A stretch of 64,000 nucleotides of DNA from Paenibacillus_Z sp042653205 (GCF_042653205.1 NZ_JBHSHY010000001.1:62001-126000), one strand, 5' to 3'; shown: positions 1 to 9,279, numbered from the stretch's first letter. Numbers and translations are program-made. The notes: generated by a model not told the origin, from the letters alone.

Positions 1-1
1 C

Positions 2-2725
2 TACCTCGACGCCTATCCCGGGCGTACGATCGCGGTGCTGTCCGTCGACCCGACGAAGCGGAAGTCGGGCGGCGCGCTGCTCGGCGACCGGATCCGGATG
101 AACGCGATCCAGAACCCGCGCGCCTATATGCGCAGCCTCGCGACGCGGGGCTCCGGCTCGGAAATCAGCGACGCGATCCGCGACGCGATCGCGGTGGTCA
201 AGCGGGCCGGCTACGACTTCGTCATCGTGGAGACGAGCGGCATCGGCCAAGGGAGCGCGGCCGTCGTGGACGTCTGCGACGCGGCGATGTACGTCATGAC
301 GAGCGATTTCGGCGCCGCGAGCCAGCTGGAGAAGATCGACATGATCGATTACGCCGACATCATCGCGATCAACAAATTCGAACGGCGCGGCTCGGCGGAC
401 GCGCTGCGCGACGTGCGCAAGCAGTTCAAACGCAGCCGGAAGGCGTTCGACGCGGCCGACGAGCAGCTGCCCGTGTTCGGCACGATCGCCAGCCAGTTCA
501 ATGATCCCGGCACGTCGCGGCTGTTCCGGCGGCTGATGGCGATCGTCGAGGCGAAGACCGGCAAGAGCTGGCCGGCCGGCCTGAAACCGTCGGACGATCC
601 TAGAGACGGATCGCCGGCCGCGGCCTCGCCCGCGAACGCGCCGCAGCCGCACGTGCCGCCTGGTTCCGCCCGAGACGCCGCAGCCTTAGCCCCGTCTGCG
701 GCAGCGCATGAACCGGCGGCGCGGCCGGCGATCATTCCCGCCGAGCGCAGCGGGTATTTGAACGAGATCGTGCAGACGATCCGCCGCCGGAGGCGCTTCG
801 TGGACGCGCAGGTCGAGGCCGCCCGGCGGATCGCCCACCTCCGCGGCGCGATGGAGCAGCTGGCGACCGACGGCGCGAGGTTCGTGAGCGCGGAGGAGAC
901 GGCCGACATCGCCGCGAAGCTGGGCGCGATGCTCGCGGATCGCGAGGCGGCGCTCGATCCGGCGTGCCGGAAGCTGCTCGACGATTGGCCGGCCATCCGA
1001 GCGGCGTACCGGCAGGAGCTGAGCGTCAGGACCGATGGCGCGCCGATACCGCCGCGCGAGGAATCGGCGACCGAGTCGCTGTCCGGGACGCGCGTGCCGC
1101 GCGTGAGCCTGCCGAGGTTCGAGGATGCCGGCGAGCTGCTGCGCTGGCGGCTGACGGAGAACCTGCCCGGCCATTACCCTTATACGGCCGGCGTCTTCCC
1201 ATTCAAGCGGACCTCGGAGGATCCGAAACGGCAATTCGCCGGCGAAGGCACGCCGAAGCGGACGAACCGCCGCTTCCACTATCTGTGCCGGAACGACGAG
1301 GCCAAGCGGCTGTCCACGGCCTTCGACAGCGTCACGCTGTACGGCCAGGATCCGAGCGAGCGGCCCGACATCTACGGGAAGATCGGCAATAGCGGCGTGA
1401 ACGTCTGCACGCTCGACGACATGCGGAAGCTATATGCCGGCTTCGACCTTTGCCATCCGACCGTCAGCGTGTCAATGACGATCAACGGCCCGGCCCCGGC
1501 GATTCTCGCGATGTTCATGAACGCGGCGATCGACCAGCAGACCGAGCGTTTCACCGCGGAGCACGGCCGGGAACCGGACGAAGCCGAGCGCGCGGCACTG
1601 CAGGCCGCGACGCTGCGGGCGGTCCGCGGCACCGTGCAGGCGGATATTTTGAAGGAAGACCAGGGGCAGAACACGTGCATCTTCAGCACGGAATTCGCGC
1701 TCAAGATGATGGGCGACATCCAGCAATATTTCATCGACCGCGGCGTGCGCCATTATTATTCCGTCAGCATCAGCGGGTACCACATCGCGGAGGCAGGGGC
1801 CAATCCCGTGACCCAGCTCGCCTTCACGCTCGCGAATGGATTCACGTACGTCGAGTATTATTTGGCCCGGGGCATGCGCATCGACGATTTCGCCCCGAAC
1901 CTGTCGTTCTTCTTCAGCAACGGGCTGGATCCCGAATACAGCGTCATGGGACGGGTGGCGCGCCGGATCTGGGCGACGGTCATGAAGGAGAAGTACGGCG
2001 CGAACGAGCGGAGCCAGAAGCTGAAATACCACATCCAGACGTCCGGCCGCTCGCTGCATGCGCAAGAGATGGACTTCAACGACATCCGCACGACGCTCCA
2101 GGCGCTGATCGCGATCTATGATAACTGCAACTCGCTGCATACCAACGCCTACGACGAAGCTGTCACGACACCCACGGAAAGCTCGGTCCGGCGTGCGATG
2201 GCGATTCAGCTCATCATCAACCGGGAGTTCGGGCTGGCGAAGAACGAAAACCCGCTGCAGGGCGCTTTCATCATCGAAGAGCTGACCGACCTCATGGAGG
2301 AGGCCGTGCTGTTGGAATTCCAGCGGATCCACGACCGCGGCGGAGTGCTCGGGGCGATGGAAACCGGCTACCAGCGGGGCAAGATCCAGGACGAATCGCT
2401 GGCCTACGAGCATAAGAAGCATTCCGGCGAGCTGCCCATCGTCGGCGTGAATACGTTCGTGAATCCGCAGCCGGAGCAGCGGCTGGACGACATGGAGCTG
2501 GCGCGTTCGACGGACGAGGAGAAACGCGAGCAGATCCGCAATCTGGAAGCCTTCCGGCAGCGGAACCGGGATCGGAACGAGGCGGCGCTGGAGCGGCTGA
2601 AGGAGACCGCGAGGAGCGGGGGCAACGTGTTCGAGGCGCTGATGGACGTCGTGCGCTTCGCGTCGCTCGGGCAGATCACGGCCGCCCTGTACGAGGTCGG
2701 TGGCCAGTATCGGCGCAATATGTAG
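2..2725 (+). CDS. icmF: Fused isobutyryl-CoA mutase/G-protein chaperone IcmF, 5'-truncated by the window edge
   Basis: Adenosylcobalamin-dependent acyl-CoA mutase fused to its MeaB-like GTPase chaperone; the family interconverts isobutyryl-CoA and n-butyryl-CoA in the cytoplasm. The frame is open from base 2, so the B12-binding domain and P-loop (roughly 200 residues in the family) lie outside the window. Seen first is the GTPase part, with SVDPTKRKSGGALLGDR, ETSGIGQ and the guanine-specificity motif as NKFE rather than the usual NKxD. An Ala/Pro-rich linker follows (about bases 590-740), then the mutase barrel with FPFKRTSEDPKRQFAGEG and long conserved stretches to the end. It ends TAG at 2725, 29 bp before a cobalamin adenosyltransferase that would supply its cofactor. 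A methylmalonyl-CoA mutase is unlikely because of the fusion architecture. Confidence 0.93.
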   Translation, partial: YLDAYPGRTIAVLSVDPTKRKSGGALLGDRIRMNAIQNPRAYMRSLATRGSGSEISDAIRDAIAVVKRAGYDFVIVETSGIGQGSAAVVDVCDAAMYVMTSDFGAASQLEKIDMIDYADIIAINKFERRGSADALRDVRKQFKRSRKAFDAADEQLPVFGTIASQFNDPGTSRLFRRLMAIVEAKTGKSWPAGLKPSDDPRDGSPAAASPANAPQPHVPPGSARDAAALAPSAAAHEPAARPAIIPAERSGYLNEIVQTIRRRRRFVDAQVEAARRIAHLRGAMEQLATDGARFVSAEETADIAAKLGAMLADREAALDPACRKLLDDWPAIRAAYRQELSVRTDGAPIPPREESATESLSGTRVPRVSLPRFEDAGELLRWRLTENLPGHYPYTAGVFPFKRTSEDPKRQFAGEGTPKRTNRRFHYLCRNDEAKRLSTAFDSVTLYGQDPSERPDIYGKIGNSGVNVCTLDDMRKLYAGFDLCHPTVSVSMTINGPAPAILAMFMNAAIDQQTERFTAEHGREPDEAERAALQAATLRAVRGTVQADILKEDQGQNTCIFSTEFALKMMGDIQQYFIDRGVRHYYSVSISGYHIAEAGANPVTQLAFTLANGFTYVEYYLARGMRIDDFAPNLSFFFSNGLDPEYSVMGRVARRIWATVMKEKYGANERSQKLKYHIQTSGRSLHAQEMDFNDIRTTLQALIAIYDNCNSLHTNAYDEAVTTPTESSVRRAMAIQLIINREFGLAKNENPLQGAFIIEELTDLMEEAVLLEFQRIHDRGGVLGAMETGYQRGKIQDESLAYEHKKHSGELPIVGVNTFVNPQPEQRLDDMELARSTDEEKREQIRNLEAFRQRNRDRNEAALERLKETARSGGNVFEALMDVVRFASLGQITAALYEVGGQYRRNM

Positions 2726-2754
2726 CGCGCTAACGGGATGGGAGGAGGATCGGC

Positions 2755-3312
2755 ATGAAAATATATACGAAGTCGGGCGACAAAGGCCAAACGAGCCTGG
2801 TGTCCGGCAAACGGGTGCCGAAGAACGCGGCACGGGTTCAGGCGTACGGCACGGTCGACGAAGCGAATTCGATGATCGGCTTCGCGTTGTCCGCGCTCGA
2901 AGGAAGCAGCGAATGGGAGTCGTTCCGCGCCATGCTGCTCGAGGTGCAGGCGAAGCTGTTCCACGTCGGGGCGGAGCTGTCGACGCCGTCGCTGCTGAAG
3001 CCCGCCTGGCCGATCAAGGAGGAGGACGTCGATCGTCTCGAAGCCTATATCGACGGGATGGAGGCGGAGCTGCCGCCGTTGACGAACTTCATCCTGCCCG
3101 GCGGACTGCCGTGCGGGGCGGCGCTGCACGCGGCGCGGACGGTCGTCCGCCGGGCGGAGCGGTTGGCCGTCGAGGTGAGGCGCGAGGAGGACTTGAACCC
3201 GGTGGTGCTGAAATATTTGAACCGGCTGTCCGACCTGCTGTTCGTGGCCGCCCGCTTCGCGAACCGCCGTCAAGGCGCGCCCGAGCCGGACCTGCCGCGT
3301 CCGCCCGCCTGA
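2755..3312 (+). CDS. PduO-type cob(I)alamin adenosyltransferase
   Basis: Transfers the adenosyl group of ATP to cob(I)alamin to form adenosylcobalamin. The 185-aa product has the ATP-binding N-terminus TKSGDKGQTSL and the signature RVQAYGTVDEANS. It also has the C-terminal signature FILPGG...LHAARTVVRRAER and NRLSDLLFVAAR. The N-terminal motif is slightly degenerate (VSGKRV where GGKRV is usual). GGGAGGAGG lies about 8 bp before the ATG. It follows icmF by 29 bp, so the two are almost certainly co-transcribed and the enzyme probably charges IcmF with cofactor. Confidence 0.92.
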   Translation: MKIYTKSGDKGQTSLVSGKRVPKNAARVQAYGTVDEANSMIGFALSALEGSSEWESFRAMLLEVQAKLFHVGAELSTPSLLKPAWPIKEEDVDRLEAYIDGMEAELPPLTNFILPGGLPCGAALHAARTVVRRAERLAVEVRREEDLNPVVLKYLNRLSDLLFVAARFANRRQGAPEPDLPRPPA

Positions 3313-3422
3313 TGCGGCGCGCCGGCTTGCAAGCGCCTTCGGAGGTGACGGCTTCCCGCCTGCATACCTCTTCGGGAACGGGGAGACGCTATGGTCAGCC
3401 ATACGCAAAGGAGGGAACCCGA

Positions 3423-3554
3423 ATGGAATCGACGAATGAATTCGTAAGCAAGGTGAAGAACGCGCAGGCGAAGCAGGAGAAAAACAAGGCGCATTACGGT
3501 AAAGGGACGCCTTCGGCAAAACTGTCGACCAAGCAGCATACGAACAATCCGTAA
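3423..3554 (+). CDS. Small basic 43-aa protein (DUF4023-like)
   Basis: Short reading frame with an excellent ribosome site (AAAGGAGGG, 6-8 bp before ATG). The product starts MESTNEFVSKV and ends in a Lys/Gln/Asn-rich tail (GKGTPSAKLSTKQHTNNP); it is hydrophilic and has no membrane segment. The pattern (acidic start, KQEKNK, G-K/N-G-x-P-xx-K-L, KQH) resembles from memory the short DUF4023 proteins of Bacillus and Paenibacillus, whose function is unknown. It lies 110 bp after the adenosyltransferase gene and could be in a separate transcript. Confidence 0.7.
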   Translation: MESTNEFVSKVKNAQAKQEKNKAHYGKGTPSAKLSTKQHTNNP

Positions 3555-3654
3555 CGAACGCGCGGCGCCCGGGAAATGGATGGCGTCCGCTGCCTTGCGA
3601 ATGGCGGGTGTCAGCGGCAAGCCGGCCGCTTATACTATAACCGGGTGATGACGG

Positions 3655-3858
3655 ATGACGATATTATTCATCCTGGTCGGCATCGTTATGGCCGCGGGCG
3701 TCGCGGCGACGATCATGATCGGGGAATCCAAAAGCAACAAGCAGGAAAATCCGGACTATTTTCGCAACACCGGCCGCAAGTGGATGAGTCTGACGGGCAT
3801 TTACGCGATCGGGCTGGCGGTGGCGGCCATCTGTCTGATTATTTTCATTGATCGCTAA
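3655..3858 (+). CDS. Small two-helix membrane protein, function unknown
   Basis: 67 aa. Residues 2-22 (ILFILVGIVMAAGVAATIMI) and about 46-65 (GIYAIGLAVAAICLIIFI) are two hydrophobic helices joined by a polar loop ESKSNKQENPDYFRNTGRKW. The ribosome site is weak (GGGTGATGACGG). I do not recognise the family. It converges on the MocR-type gene, with a perfect 25-bp stem between them. Confidence 0.6.
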   Translation: MTILFILVGIVMAAGVAATIMIGESKSNKQENPDYFRNTGRKWMSLTGIYAIGLAVAAICLIIFIDR

Positions 3859-3873
3859 TGCAGCTTTACAAAA

Positions 3874-3927
3874 CCGAAACGCGAACAAACCGCGGAGCAT
3901 GCGCTCCGCGGTTTGTTCGCGTTTCGG
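3874..3927. terminator. Perfect 25-bp stem-loop between convergent genes
   Basis: Arms 3874-3898 and 3903-3927 are fully complementary around the loop ATGC. On the minus strand the stem is followed by TTTTGTAAAG, so it most likely terminates the MocR-type gene; there is no T tract on the plus side. Confidence 0.75.
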
Positions 3928-4017
3928 GCGAAGCCGCCCGGCGGACGGGGATCGGGGTATCGGCCGCTCAAGGATAAAGCATGCAAACGCCCGCATGCCT
4001 GAGGCCCGCTGCGAGGG

Positions 4018-5469
4018 TTACCGGCCGCCCGCGCCTTGTTCGAGCGCTCGCAGCGCTTCGGCGAAGGCGGCGATGCCCGGTCCGATGTCTTCCCCGCGCG
4101 GTCTCGCGTACGTGAACCGGACGAAGCCCGGCTCCGAGCCGTAGACACTGCCGGGAACGAAGACGGCGCCGCGGCGAATCGTTTCCTCGAGCAGTTTGCC
4201 GTCCGGCACACCGCCGCGCAGCCGGCACCAGAGATGGAGCCCGCCGCGCGGGATGCCGAATTCGATCCGGTCCGGCAGCTCTTTGCGGAGCGCCTCGATC
4301 AGGAGATCGCGCCTGAACTGCAGCTCCGTCCGCAGCCGTTCCAGGTGAGGACGGAAATACGGCGATTCCAGGAACCGCGCGACGATCCGCTGCGGAATGA
4401 CGCTGAGGCCGAAGTCCATCTGCTGCCTGGCGTCCGCCAGCCGCTCGACGATGGCATTCGGGGCGACCATCCAGCCGACGCGCAGGCCGGAGGCCGCGAT
4501 TTTGGAGAAGGAGCCGATGTAGAGAACGGTGCCGTCCTCGTCCATGGCTTTCAGCGGCGCTGGAGGCCGTTCGCCGAAGGCGGTGAGGCTGAACGGATCA
4601 TCCTCCACGATCGGCAGCCCGAGGCCGCTGGCGGCTTCGAACAGCTGCTTCCGGCGCTCCGCGGCGAGCACCGTGCCCGTCGGGTTCTGGTAATTCGGGT
4701 TCAGGAACACCATCTTGACGCGATGCTTCTTGCGCAGCGCCCGGATGTCCTCCGGCCGCGCGCCGTGCTCGTCCACGGGCAGGCGAAAGACGCGGAGGCC
4801 GGCCGACTGGAACATCGGCAGCGAGCGGCAGTAGGACGGATCCTCGACGGCGACGGCGTCGCCCGGCGCCAGCAGGCATTGCGCGATGAGGAAAAGGGAC
4901 TGCTGCGAGCCGGACGTGATGAGCACGGACGAGGCCGTCGTCCGTATGCCCCGGTATTCGGCGAGATAGGACGCGAGTGCCTCGCGGAGCGGCATATGGC
5001 CTTGCGGGTTGTCGTAGCCCAGATAGGCGATATCGTCCTGCTCCCGCAGCAAGGCCGCGATCTCCGCGGCGGGCGCCAAATCCGCGGCCAGCTCCCCGCT
5101 CGCGAAATCGATCAGGGACGGCTGCCGCGACAACGACTCGCGGATGTGCCGCATGAGCGGCAGGTTCGGGAGGAAGCCGCCGTCTTCGGCGTAGCGGCTC
5201 CAGTTTGGCGTCTGCTTGGGCGCCGTGCCCCAGCCGGCGCGGCTGACGCGCGTGCCGCTGCCGGTCCGGCTCTCGACGATGCCCGCCGCGCGAAGCTCGC
5301 CGAAGGCCAACACGACCGTGCTCCGATTGACGCCGAGCAGCTCCGCCAGCTTTCGCTCGGACGGAAGCCGGCTGCCCGGCGGAAACTCGCCGGACGAGAT
5401 GCGCCGCGCCAAATCGTCGGCGATTTGGGCGTAGAGCGGCATGCCGCTGCCGCGGTCGGGCTTCCACAT
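4018..5469 (-). CDS. MocR/PdxR-type GntR regulator with aminotransferase-like domain
   Basis: Transcription factor of 483 aa combining a GntR winged helix (about residues 8-75: PLYAQIADDLARRI, LPSERKLAELLGVNRSTV) with a fold-type I aminotransferase domain (about 120-480). PLP-site features are visible: LITSGSQQSLFLIAQ, NPNYQNPTG, VEDDPF and the Schiff-base lysine in GSFSKIAASGLRVGW. The family senses PLP or amino compounds and often controls pyridoxal or amino-acid genes. No obvious target lies adjacent, so its regulon is not clear from context. Start set at 5469 because AGGAGG lies 10 bp upstream; a longer open frame to 5526 has no ribosome site. Confidence 0.88.
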   Translation of the reverse strand: MWKPDRGSGMPLYAQIADDLARRISSGEFPPGSRLPSERKLAELLGVNRSTVVLAFGELRAAGIVESRTGSGTRVSRAGWGTAPKQTPNWSRYAEDGGFLPNLPLMRHIRESLSRQPSLIDFASGELAADLAPAAEIAALLREQDDIAYLGYDNPQGHMPLREALASYLAEYRGIRTTASSVLITSGSQQSLFLIAQCLLAPGDAVAVEDPSYCRSLPMFQSAGLRVFRLPVDEHGARPEDIRALRKKHRVKMVFLNPNYQNPTGTVLAAERRKQLFEAASGLGLPIVEDDPFSLTAFGERPPAPLKAMDEDGTVLYIGSFSKIAASGLRVGWMVAPNAIVERLADARQQMDFGLSVIPQRIVARFLESPYFRPHLERLRTELQFRRDLLIEALRKELPDRIEFGIPRGGLHLWCRLRGGVPDGKLLEETIRRGAVFVPGSVYGSEPGFVRFTYARPRGEDIGPGIAAFAEALRALEQGAGGR

Positions 5470-5654
5470 CGATCGATCGCCTCCTGGTTTAAGTGTGATC
5501 CCGCACGCTCTTTTGCATCCCATCATACCATGGTCGACGCGAGCCGCGTCATCCGAATGGCGGCGGAAAAGCGTCGATTGTATTACTGTCTCGTGAACAT
5601 GGCGGGTCCGCCGGCTCCCTAATTGGATGGTGCGGATTCGTTATACGTTTCTTC

Positions 5655-6833
5655 TTACAGGTAAGGCAGTGCCAAGCCGCCGAGCGCCGATACCGCGACG
5701 ACGAGCCACGGCGGCAGCTTCCACACCGTCAGCAGCCCAAATGCGATCAGCGCCAAGCCGAAGTCGGCCGGCGTACGCACGGCGCTCGTCCAGACGGGAT
5801 CGTAGAGCGCCGCGGCCAGGATGCCGACGACGCCGGCGTTGACGCCCGCGAGCGCCGAGCGGAAGGCCGGCTTCGCGCGGATGGCGTGCCAAAACGGGAG
5901 GGCGCCCGCGACGAGCAGATACGCCGGCAGGAAGATCGCGGCGACCGCGAGCAGGCCGCCCGCGATGCCGTTCGGCGCCGGACCGGACACGACGCCGAGG
6001 TACGCGGCGAGCGTGAACAGAGGGCCGGGTACGGCCTGCGCCGCGCCGTAGCCGGCAAGGAACTGGCCGTCGGTCATCCAGCCCGGCGGCACGACGCTCT
6101 GCTGCAGCAGCGGCAGCACCACGTGGCCGCCGCCGAAGACGAGCGCGCCCGCGCGATAGAAGCCGTCGAACAGCGCGATCGCGTGGTTCGGCACGGCGGC
6201 CCGCAGCAACGGCAGCGCAATCAGCAGCGCGCCGAACGCCGCGAGGAACCACGCGCCGGTCCGGCGCCCGATCGCGGCGGGCCACGCCTCGGCCGGCCGC
6301 GCGTCGTCCTCTCGCAGGCATCGCCAGCCGATCAGCCCCGAGGCCGCGATGATGCCGGCCTGGACGAAGGGCGAGGGGACGAGCAGAGCCGCGACGGCGG
6401 AAGCGATCGCGATGGCGGCCGTCATTTTGCCGTTCGCCAGCTTCGCGGCCATGCCCCAGACCGCCTGCGCGACGACGGCGACCGCGGCGAGCATGAGCCC
6501 GTGCAGCCAGCCCGCGTCACGAACGTCCAGCCCATGCAGCGCGTAGGCGAACGCCATGAGCAGGACGACGGACGGCAGCGTGAAGCCGGCCCAGGCGAGC
6601 AGTCCGCCGAGCAGGCCAGCCCGGCGGATGCCGATCGCGATGCCGACCTGGCTGCTCGCCGGTCCGGGCAGGAACTGGCAGAGCGCGACCACGTCCGCGT
6701 AGCTCTCCTCCGTCAGCCACTTCCGCCGTTTCACATACTCCTCGCGAAAATACCCCAAATGCGCGATCGGCCCGCCGAACGACGTCAGCCCGAGGCGCAA
6801 GGATACAAACAGGACTTCCAGCAATCGATTCAC
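5655..6833 (-). CDS. chrA: Chromate transporter ChrA (long, two-domain form)
   Basis: Inner-membrane protein of 392 aa of the CHR family, which exports chromate, probably by proton antiport. The N-terminal half carries the family signature SFGGPIAHLGYFREEYVKRRKW...LCQFLPGPASSQVG. The C-terminal half repeats it in degenerate form (FDGFYRAGALVFGGGHVVLPLL, AAQAVPGPLFTLAAYLG). About 10-11 hydrophobic helices are evident. GGAAGGAG lies about 7 bp before the ATG. The MocR-type regulator lies downstream on the same strand, 185 bp away. Long ChrA proteins are also found in strains without marked chromate resistance, so the physiological substrate is inferred. Confidence 0.9.
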   Translation of the reverse strand: MNRLLEVLFVSLRLGLTSFGGPIAHLGYFREEYVKRRKWLTEESYADVVALCQFLPGPASSQVGIAIGIRRAGLLGGLLAWAGFTLPSVVLLMAFAYALHGLDVRDAGWLHGLMLAAVAVVAQAVWGMAAKLANGKMTAAIAIASAVAALLVPSPFVQAGIIAASGLIGWRCLREDDARPAEAWPAAIGRRTGAWFLAAFGALLIALPLLRAAVPNHAIALFDGFYRAGALVFGGGHVVLPLLQQSVVPPGWMTDGQFLAGYGAAQAVPGPLFTLAAYLGVVSGPAPNGIAGGLLAVAAIFLPAYLLVAGALPFWHAIRAKPAFRSALAGVNAGVVGILAAALYDPVWTSAVRTPADFGLALIAFGLLTVWKLPPWLVVAVSALGGLALPYL

Positions 6834-7058
6834 ATTGATGTCTCCTTCCGCGCGGATGCGCAGTAACTCAGCCTTGATTATGCCAAGCTTTTGTTCTTTC
6901 CGTGTTAAGAGGAAGGACTAAGGGGGAAATTTAATCGGGGAGACGCAGCGCGAACATACCTCGGCGGCGCGGCGGGCAACCTAGAAGCTGACGATACGGA
7001 CGGGGCTGCCCGTCTGCCGGACGCGGCACGCATATCCGCGAGCAGGGAGGAGAGCGCC

Positions 7059-8369
7059 GTGGGCGCGTTAAGCGATGTTTTAAGCCGGTTGTTGGAGACG
7101 TACGGCTATCTCGTGCTGTCTTTGTCCTTATTTCTGGAAATGCTGGCGCTGCCGCTGCCGGGCGAGCTGCTGATGACCTATACCGGCCTGATCGTCTTTG
7201 AAGGCCGCCTCCATTGGCTGCTAGCCGTGCTTGCGGGAGGGGCCGGCGCGTCGCTCGGCATGACGGCTTCCTATTGGATCGGCTATCGGCTCGGCAATCC
7301 GTTCTTCGAGCGATGCGGCGCGCGCTTTCACTTCGGACCCGACAAGTTCAGCCGGTTGTCCAGCTGGTTCGCCCGATACGGCTGCAAGCTGCTGCTGATC
7401 GCCTTCTTCATTCCCGGCGTGCGCCACATGACCGGTTACTTCTCGGGCACGACCAGACTGCCGTTTCGCAAGTATGCGGCATTCTCGTACGCGGGCGCGT
7501 TTCTGTGGGTGTTCGTCTTCATCACGCTCGGCAAGATGCTCGGTCCGAAGTGGGAGCAGTACCATCACGAGCTAACCCGTTACTTGGTCATCTTCGGCAT
7601 CATCTCGGTCGCCGCGTACGCCGCCTACGCGCTGATCAAACGAAGCCGCGCGCGCTGGTATGCGCTCGCCAAGTCGCGGGTGGAGCGCGCCGCTCGCCGC
7701 TACCGCTCCCTCGGGACGGTGCGCCTGCTCATACTCGGGGCCGGCGCGGCGTTCCTGGGCTGCTTCTCGCTCATGATCGGCCTCGTTCGAAATTTCCTGG
7801 CGCACGAGTTCGCCGTCTTCGACGAGGTCGTCCTTTACCTCGTCGGACGGCTGTTCGGCCCGGAGTGGCTTACGCCGATGACGCGCTTCGCCGCGCTCGG
7901 CGCCATGCCGGCGCTCGCCGCGGCGATGCTGCTGACGCTGCTCTGGATCGGGCTCGGCAGCCGCGACCGGCTGCTCGAGCTGGCCTTCTACGCCGTGGTC
8001 ATCGCCGGCGGCGAAGGATTGGAGGAAGGGCTGCGGCAGCTGTTCCGCCGGGTCGGACCGACAGGCGAATGGCTGTCGTTTCCCGGCGAGCCGACGTTCA
8101 TGGCGCTGACCGTGTACGGCTTCTCGGCCTATCTGCTGGTGCGCCATCGCGGCCGGCCGAAGCATCGCGTCCTGGCCGCCGCGGCCGTAACCGTACTATG
8201 CCTCTTGACCGGCATCGGCACGGTCGCGCTGCGGCTGAGCTATCCCAGTGACGCCGCGGCCGGCTTCGTATTCGGCGGCATGTGGCTGACGCTGAGCGTC
8301 GCGCTCCTGGAAGGCTTCCGCTACGCGGGTGCGGGCACGCTGCGGCCAAGAGCGGAGAGCCGAGCTTGA
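7059..8369 (+). CDS. DedA-family membrane protein fused to a degenerate PAP2-like domain
   Basis: 436 aa. The N-terminal ~200 residues are a DedA/SNARE-associated domain: LPLPGELLMTYTGLIV, an amphipathic re-entrant region, and FIPGVRHMTGYFSGTTRLPF, which matches the DedA motif G-R-x3-G-x-G/M-x(5)-F. Residues ~220-430 form a second multi-helix domain laid out like a PAP2 phosphatase, but the catalytic histidines are absent. SFPGEPTF (340-347) stands where SFPSGHTF is expected, and LSYPSD (393-398) where xxHxPSD is expected. DedA-PAP2 fusions are known; DedA proteins move undecaprenyl-phosphate and phospholipids across the membrane. GTG start with GGGAGG 8 bp upstream. Confidence 0.82.
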   Translation: MGALSDVLSRLLETYGYLVLSLSLFLEMLALPLPGELLMTYTGLIVFEGRLHWLLAVLAGGAGASLGMTASYWIGYRLGNPFFERCGARFHFGPDKFSRLSSWFARYGCKLLLIAFFIPGVRHMTGYFSGTTRLPFRKYAAFSYAGAFLWVFVFITLGKMLGPKWEQYHHELTRYLVIFGIISVAAYAAYALIKRSRARWYALAKSRVERAARRYRSLGTVRLLILGAGAAFLGCFSLMIGLVRNFLAHEFAVFDEVVLYLVGRLFGPEWLTPMTRFAALGAMPALAAAMLLTLLWIGLGSRDRLLELAFYAVVIAGGEGLEEGLRQLFRRVGPTGEWLSFPGEPTFMALTVYGFSAYLLVRHRGRPKHRVLAAAAVTVLCLLTGIGTVALRLSYPSDAAAGFVFGGMWLTLSVALLEGFRYAGAGTLRPRAESRA

Positions 8370-8392
8370 CTGCGTGATGCGCGGGCGTCAGT

Positions 8393-8439
8393 GAACAAGC
8401 CGCCGCGAGTTCCGATGAGGATCCTGCGGCGGCTTGTTC
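8393..8439. terminator. Terminator-like stem between convergent genes
   Basis: 14-bp perfect arms (8393-8406, GAACAAGCCGCCGC, and 8426-8439) separated by 19 nt, located between the DedA-PAP2 gene and the oppositely oriented phosphodiesterase gene. No strong T tract on either side. Confidence 0.5.
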
Positions 8440-8484
8440 GGCATGCGGCTGACGTTCCCGCGGGCGGCGATGGCGAAGGGAAGC

Positions 8485-9162
8485 TCAGCCGAGCCGGAAA
8501 CGTCCGGCCGCTTCGTACATCGGCCGCCGGTGCATGTGCGTGCGGTACAGGACGATCTCGTCGACGACCCAGCTTAAGTCATTGCCGTCGCCCAAGGCGC
8601 CAAAGCGAGCCTTGCTGTCGTCCGCCGAGCCGTCTTCCGCCGCACCGTTCGCGGACGGCATCGTCCCGCTCTTTGGGGGGAACGCCGGCTGGACGAACGG
8701 ATCCGGTCCCACGAAGTTGCGGGCGAGCGTGAGATGCGGGTTGTACGGGCGCTTTTCCGCTTCGTAGCCGAGCGGGGCCGTCGCTTCGACGACGAGGCGA
8801 TGCAAGCGGTGAAGCGCTTGGATCTCGCCGCCGAGGCTCGCCCAGAACACGCGCGGCTGCTCGGTCCGGCCGAACGTGCCGACGCCGCCGAGCGCGAGGC
8901 GGAAAGGCCGGACCGCGCCTGACGCCGCGGCACCCGCGAGCGCCGCCGTCAGCGCCGGCAGCCGGTCCGATGCCGTGTCGCCCAGAAACTGCAGCGTCAC
9001 GTGCAGGTCATCCGCATGCGTCCATTTGCGGAACGGATGTCCGGCTTGGAGCGACCGCGTCCATTCGCCCAGCGTCCGCTTCAGTCCTTCAGGCAGCGGC
9101 GCCGCGACGAAGAGGCGCTGCGGCCGGACGCCGGCGGCGGATTCGGCTGTCTTGTCGATCAT
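8485..9162 (-). CDS. thpR: RNA 2',3'-cyclic phosphodiesterase (2H/ThpR family)
   Basis: 2H phosphoesterase of 225 aa related to bacterial 2'-5' RNA ligases; the family opens 2',3'-cyclic phosphates on RNA. Both H-x-T-x motifs are present (HVTLQFLG and HLTLARN), as is the N-terminal strand RLFVAAPLPEGLK. An Ala/Gly/Ser-rich insert near the C-terminus (bases ~8590-8700) lengthens it beyond the usual ~180-190 aa. Start set at 9162, preceded by AAGGAGG at optimum distance; an upstream extension to 9324 would overlap the divergent thioredoxin promoter and lacks a ribosome site. Confidence 0.88.
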   Translation of the reverse strand: MIDKTAESAAGVRPQRLFVAAPLPEGLKRTLGEWTRSLQAGHPFRKWTHADDLHVTLQFLGDTASDRLPALTAALAGAAASGAVRPFRLALGGVGTFGRTEQPRVFWASLGGEIQALHRLHRLVVEATAPLGYEAEKRPYNPHLTLARNFVGPDPFVQPAFPPKSGTMPSANGAAEDGSADDSKARFGALGDGNDLSWVVDEIVLYRTHMHRRPMYEAAGRFRLG

Positions 9163-9247
9163 GTGCGCTGGAACCTCCTTCCTTCGTTTTCGCGATTGGC
9201 TATAGGGTAACCCGCGGGCACGGGGAACAACCGCTGCGCGCCGGCGC

Positions 9248-9279
9248 TTGACTCTGACATTGGCGGCAGGCTCTATACT
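9248..9279 (+). promoter_or_regulatory. Possible promoter of the thioredoxin gene
   Basis: TTGACT (9248-9253) and TATACT (9274-9279) are good hexamers but are 20 bp apart, which is long for sigma-A. No dyad symmetry of the MerR kind is visible between them. Confidence 0.4.

Noticed and set aside
1472..2833. 453-codon antisense frame over icmF
   Set aside because: No ribosome site, no motif, and it runs across the end of icmF into the next gene.
4036..5622. 528-codon plus-strand frame over the MocR-type gene
   Set aside because: The minus strand carries the GntR and aminotransferase motifs; this frame is compositional shadow.
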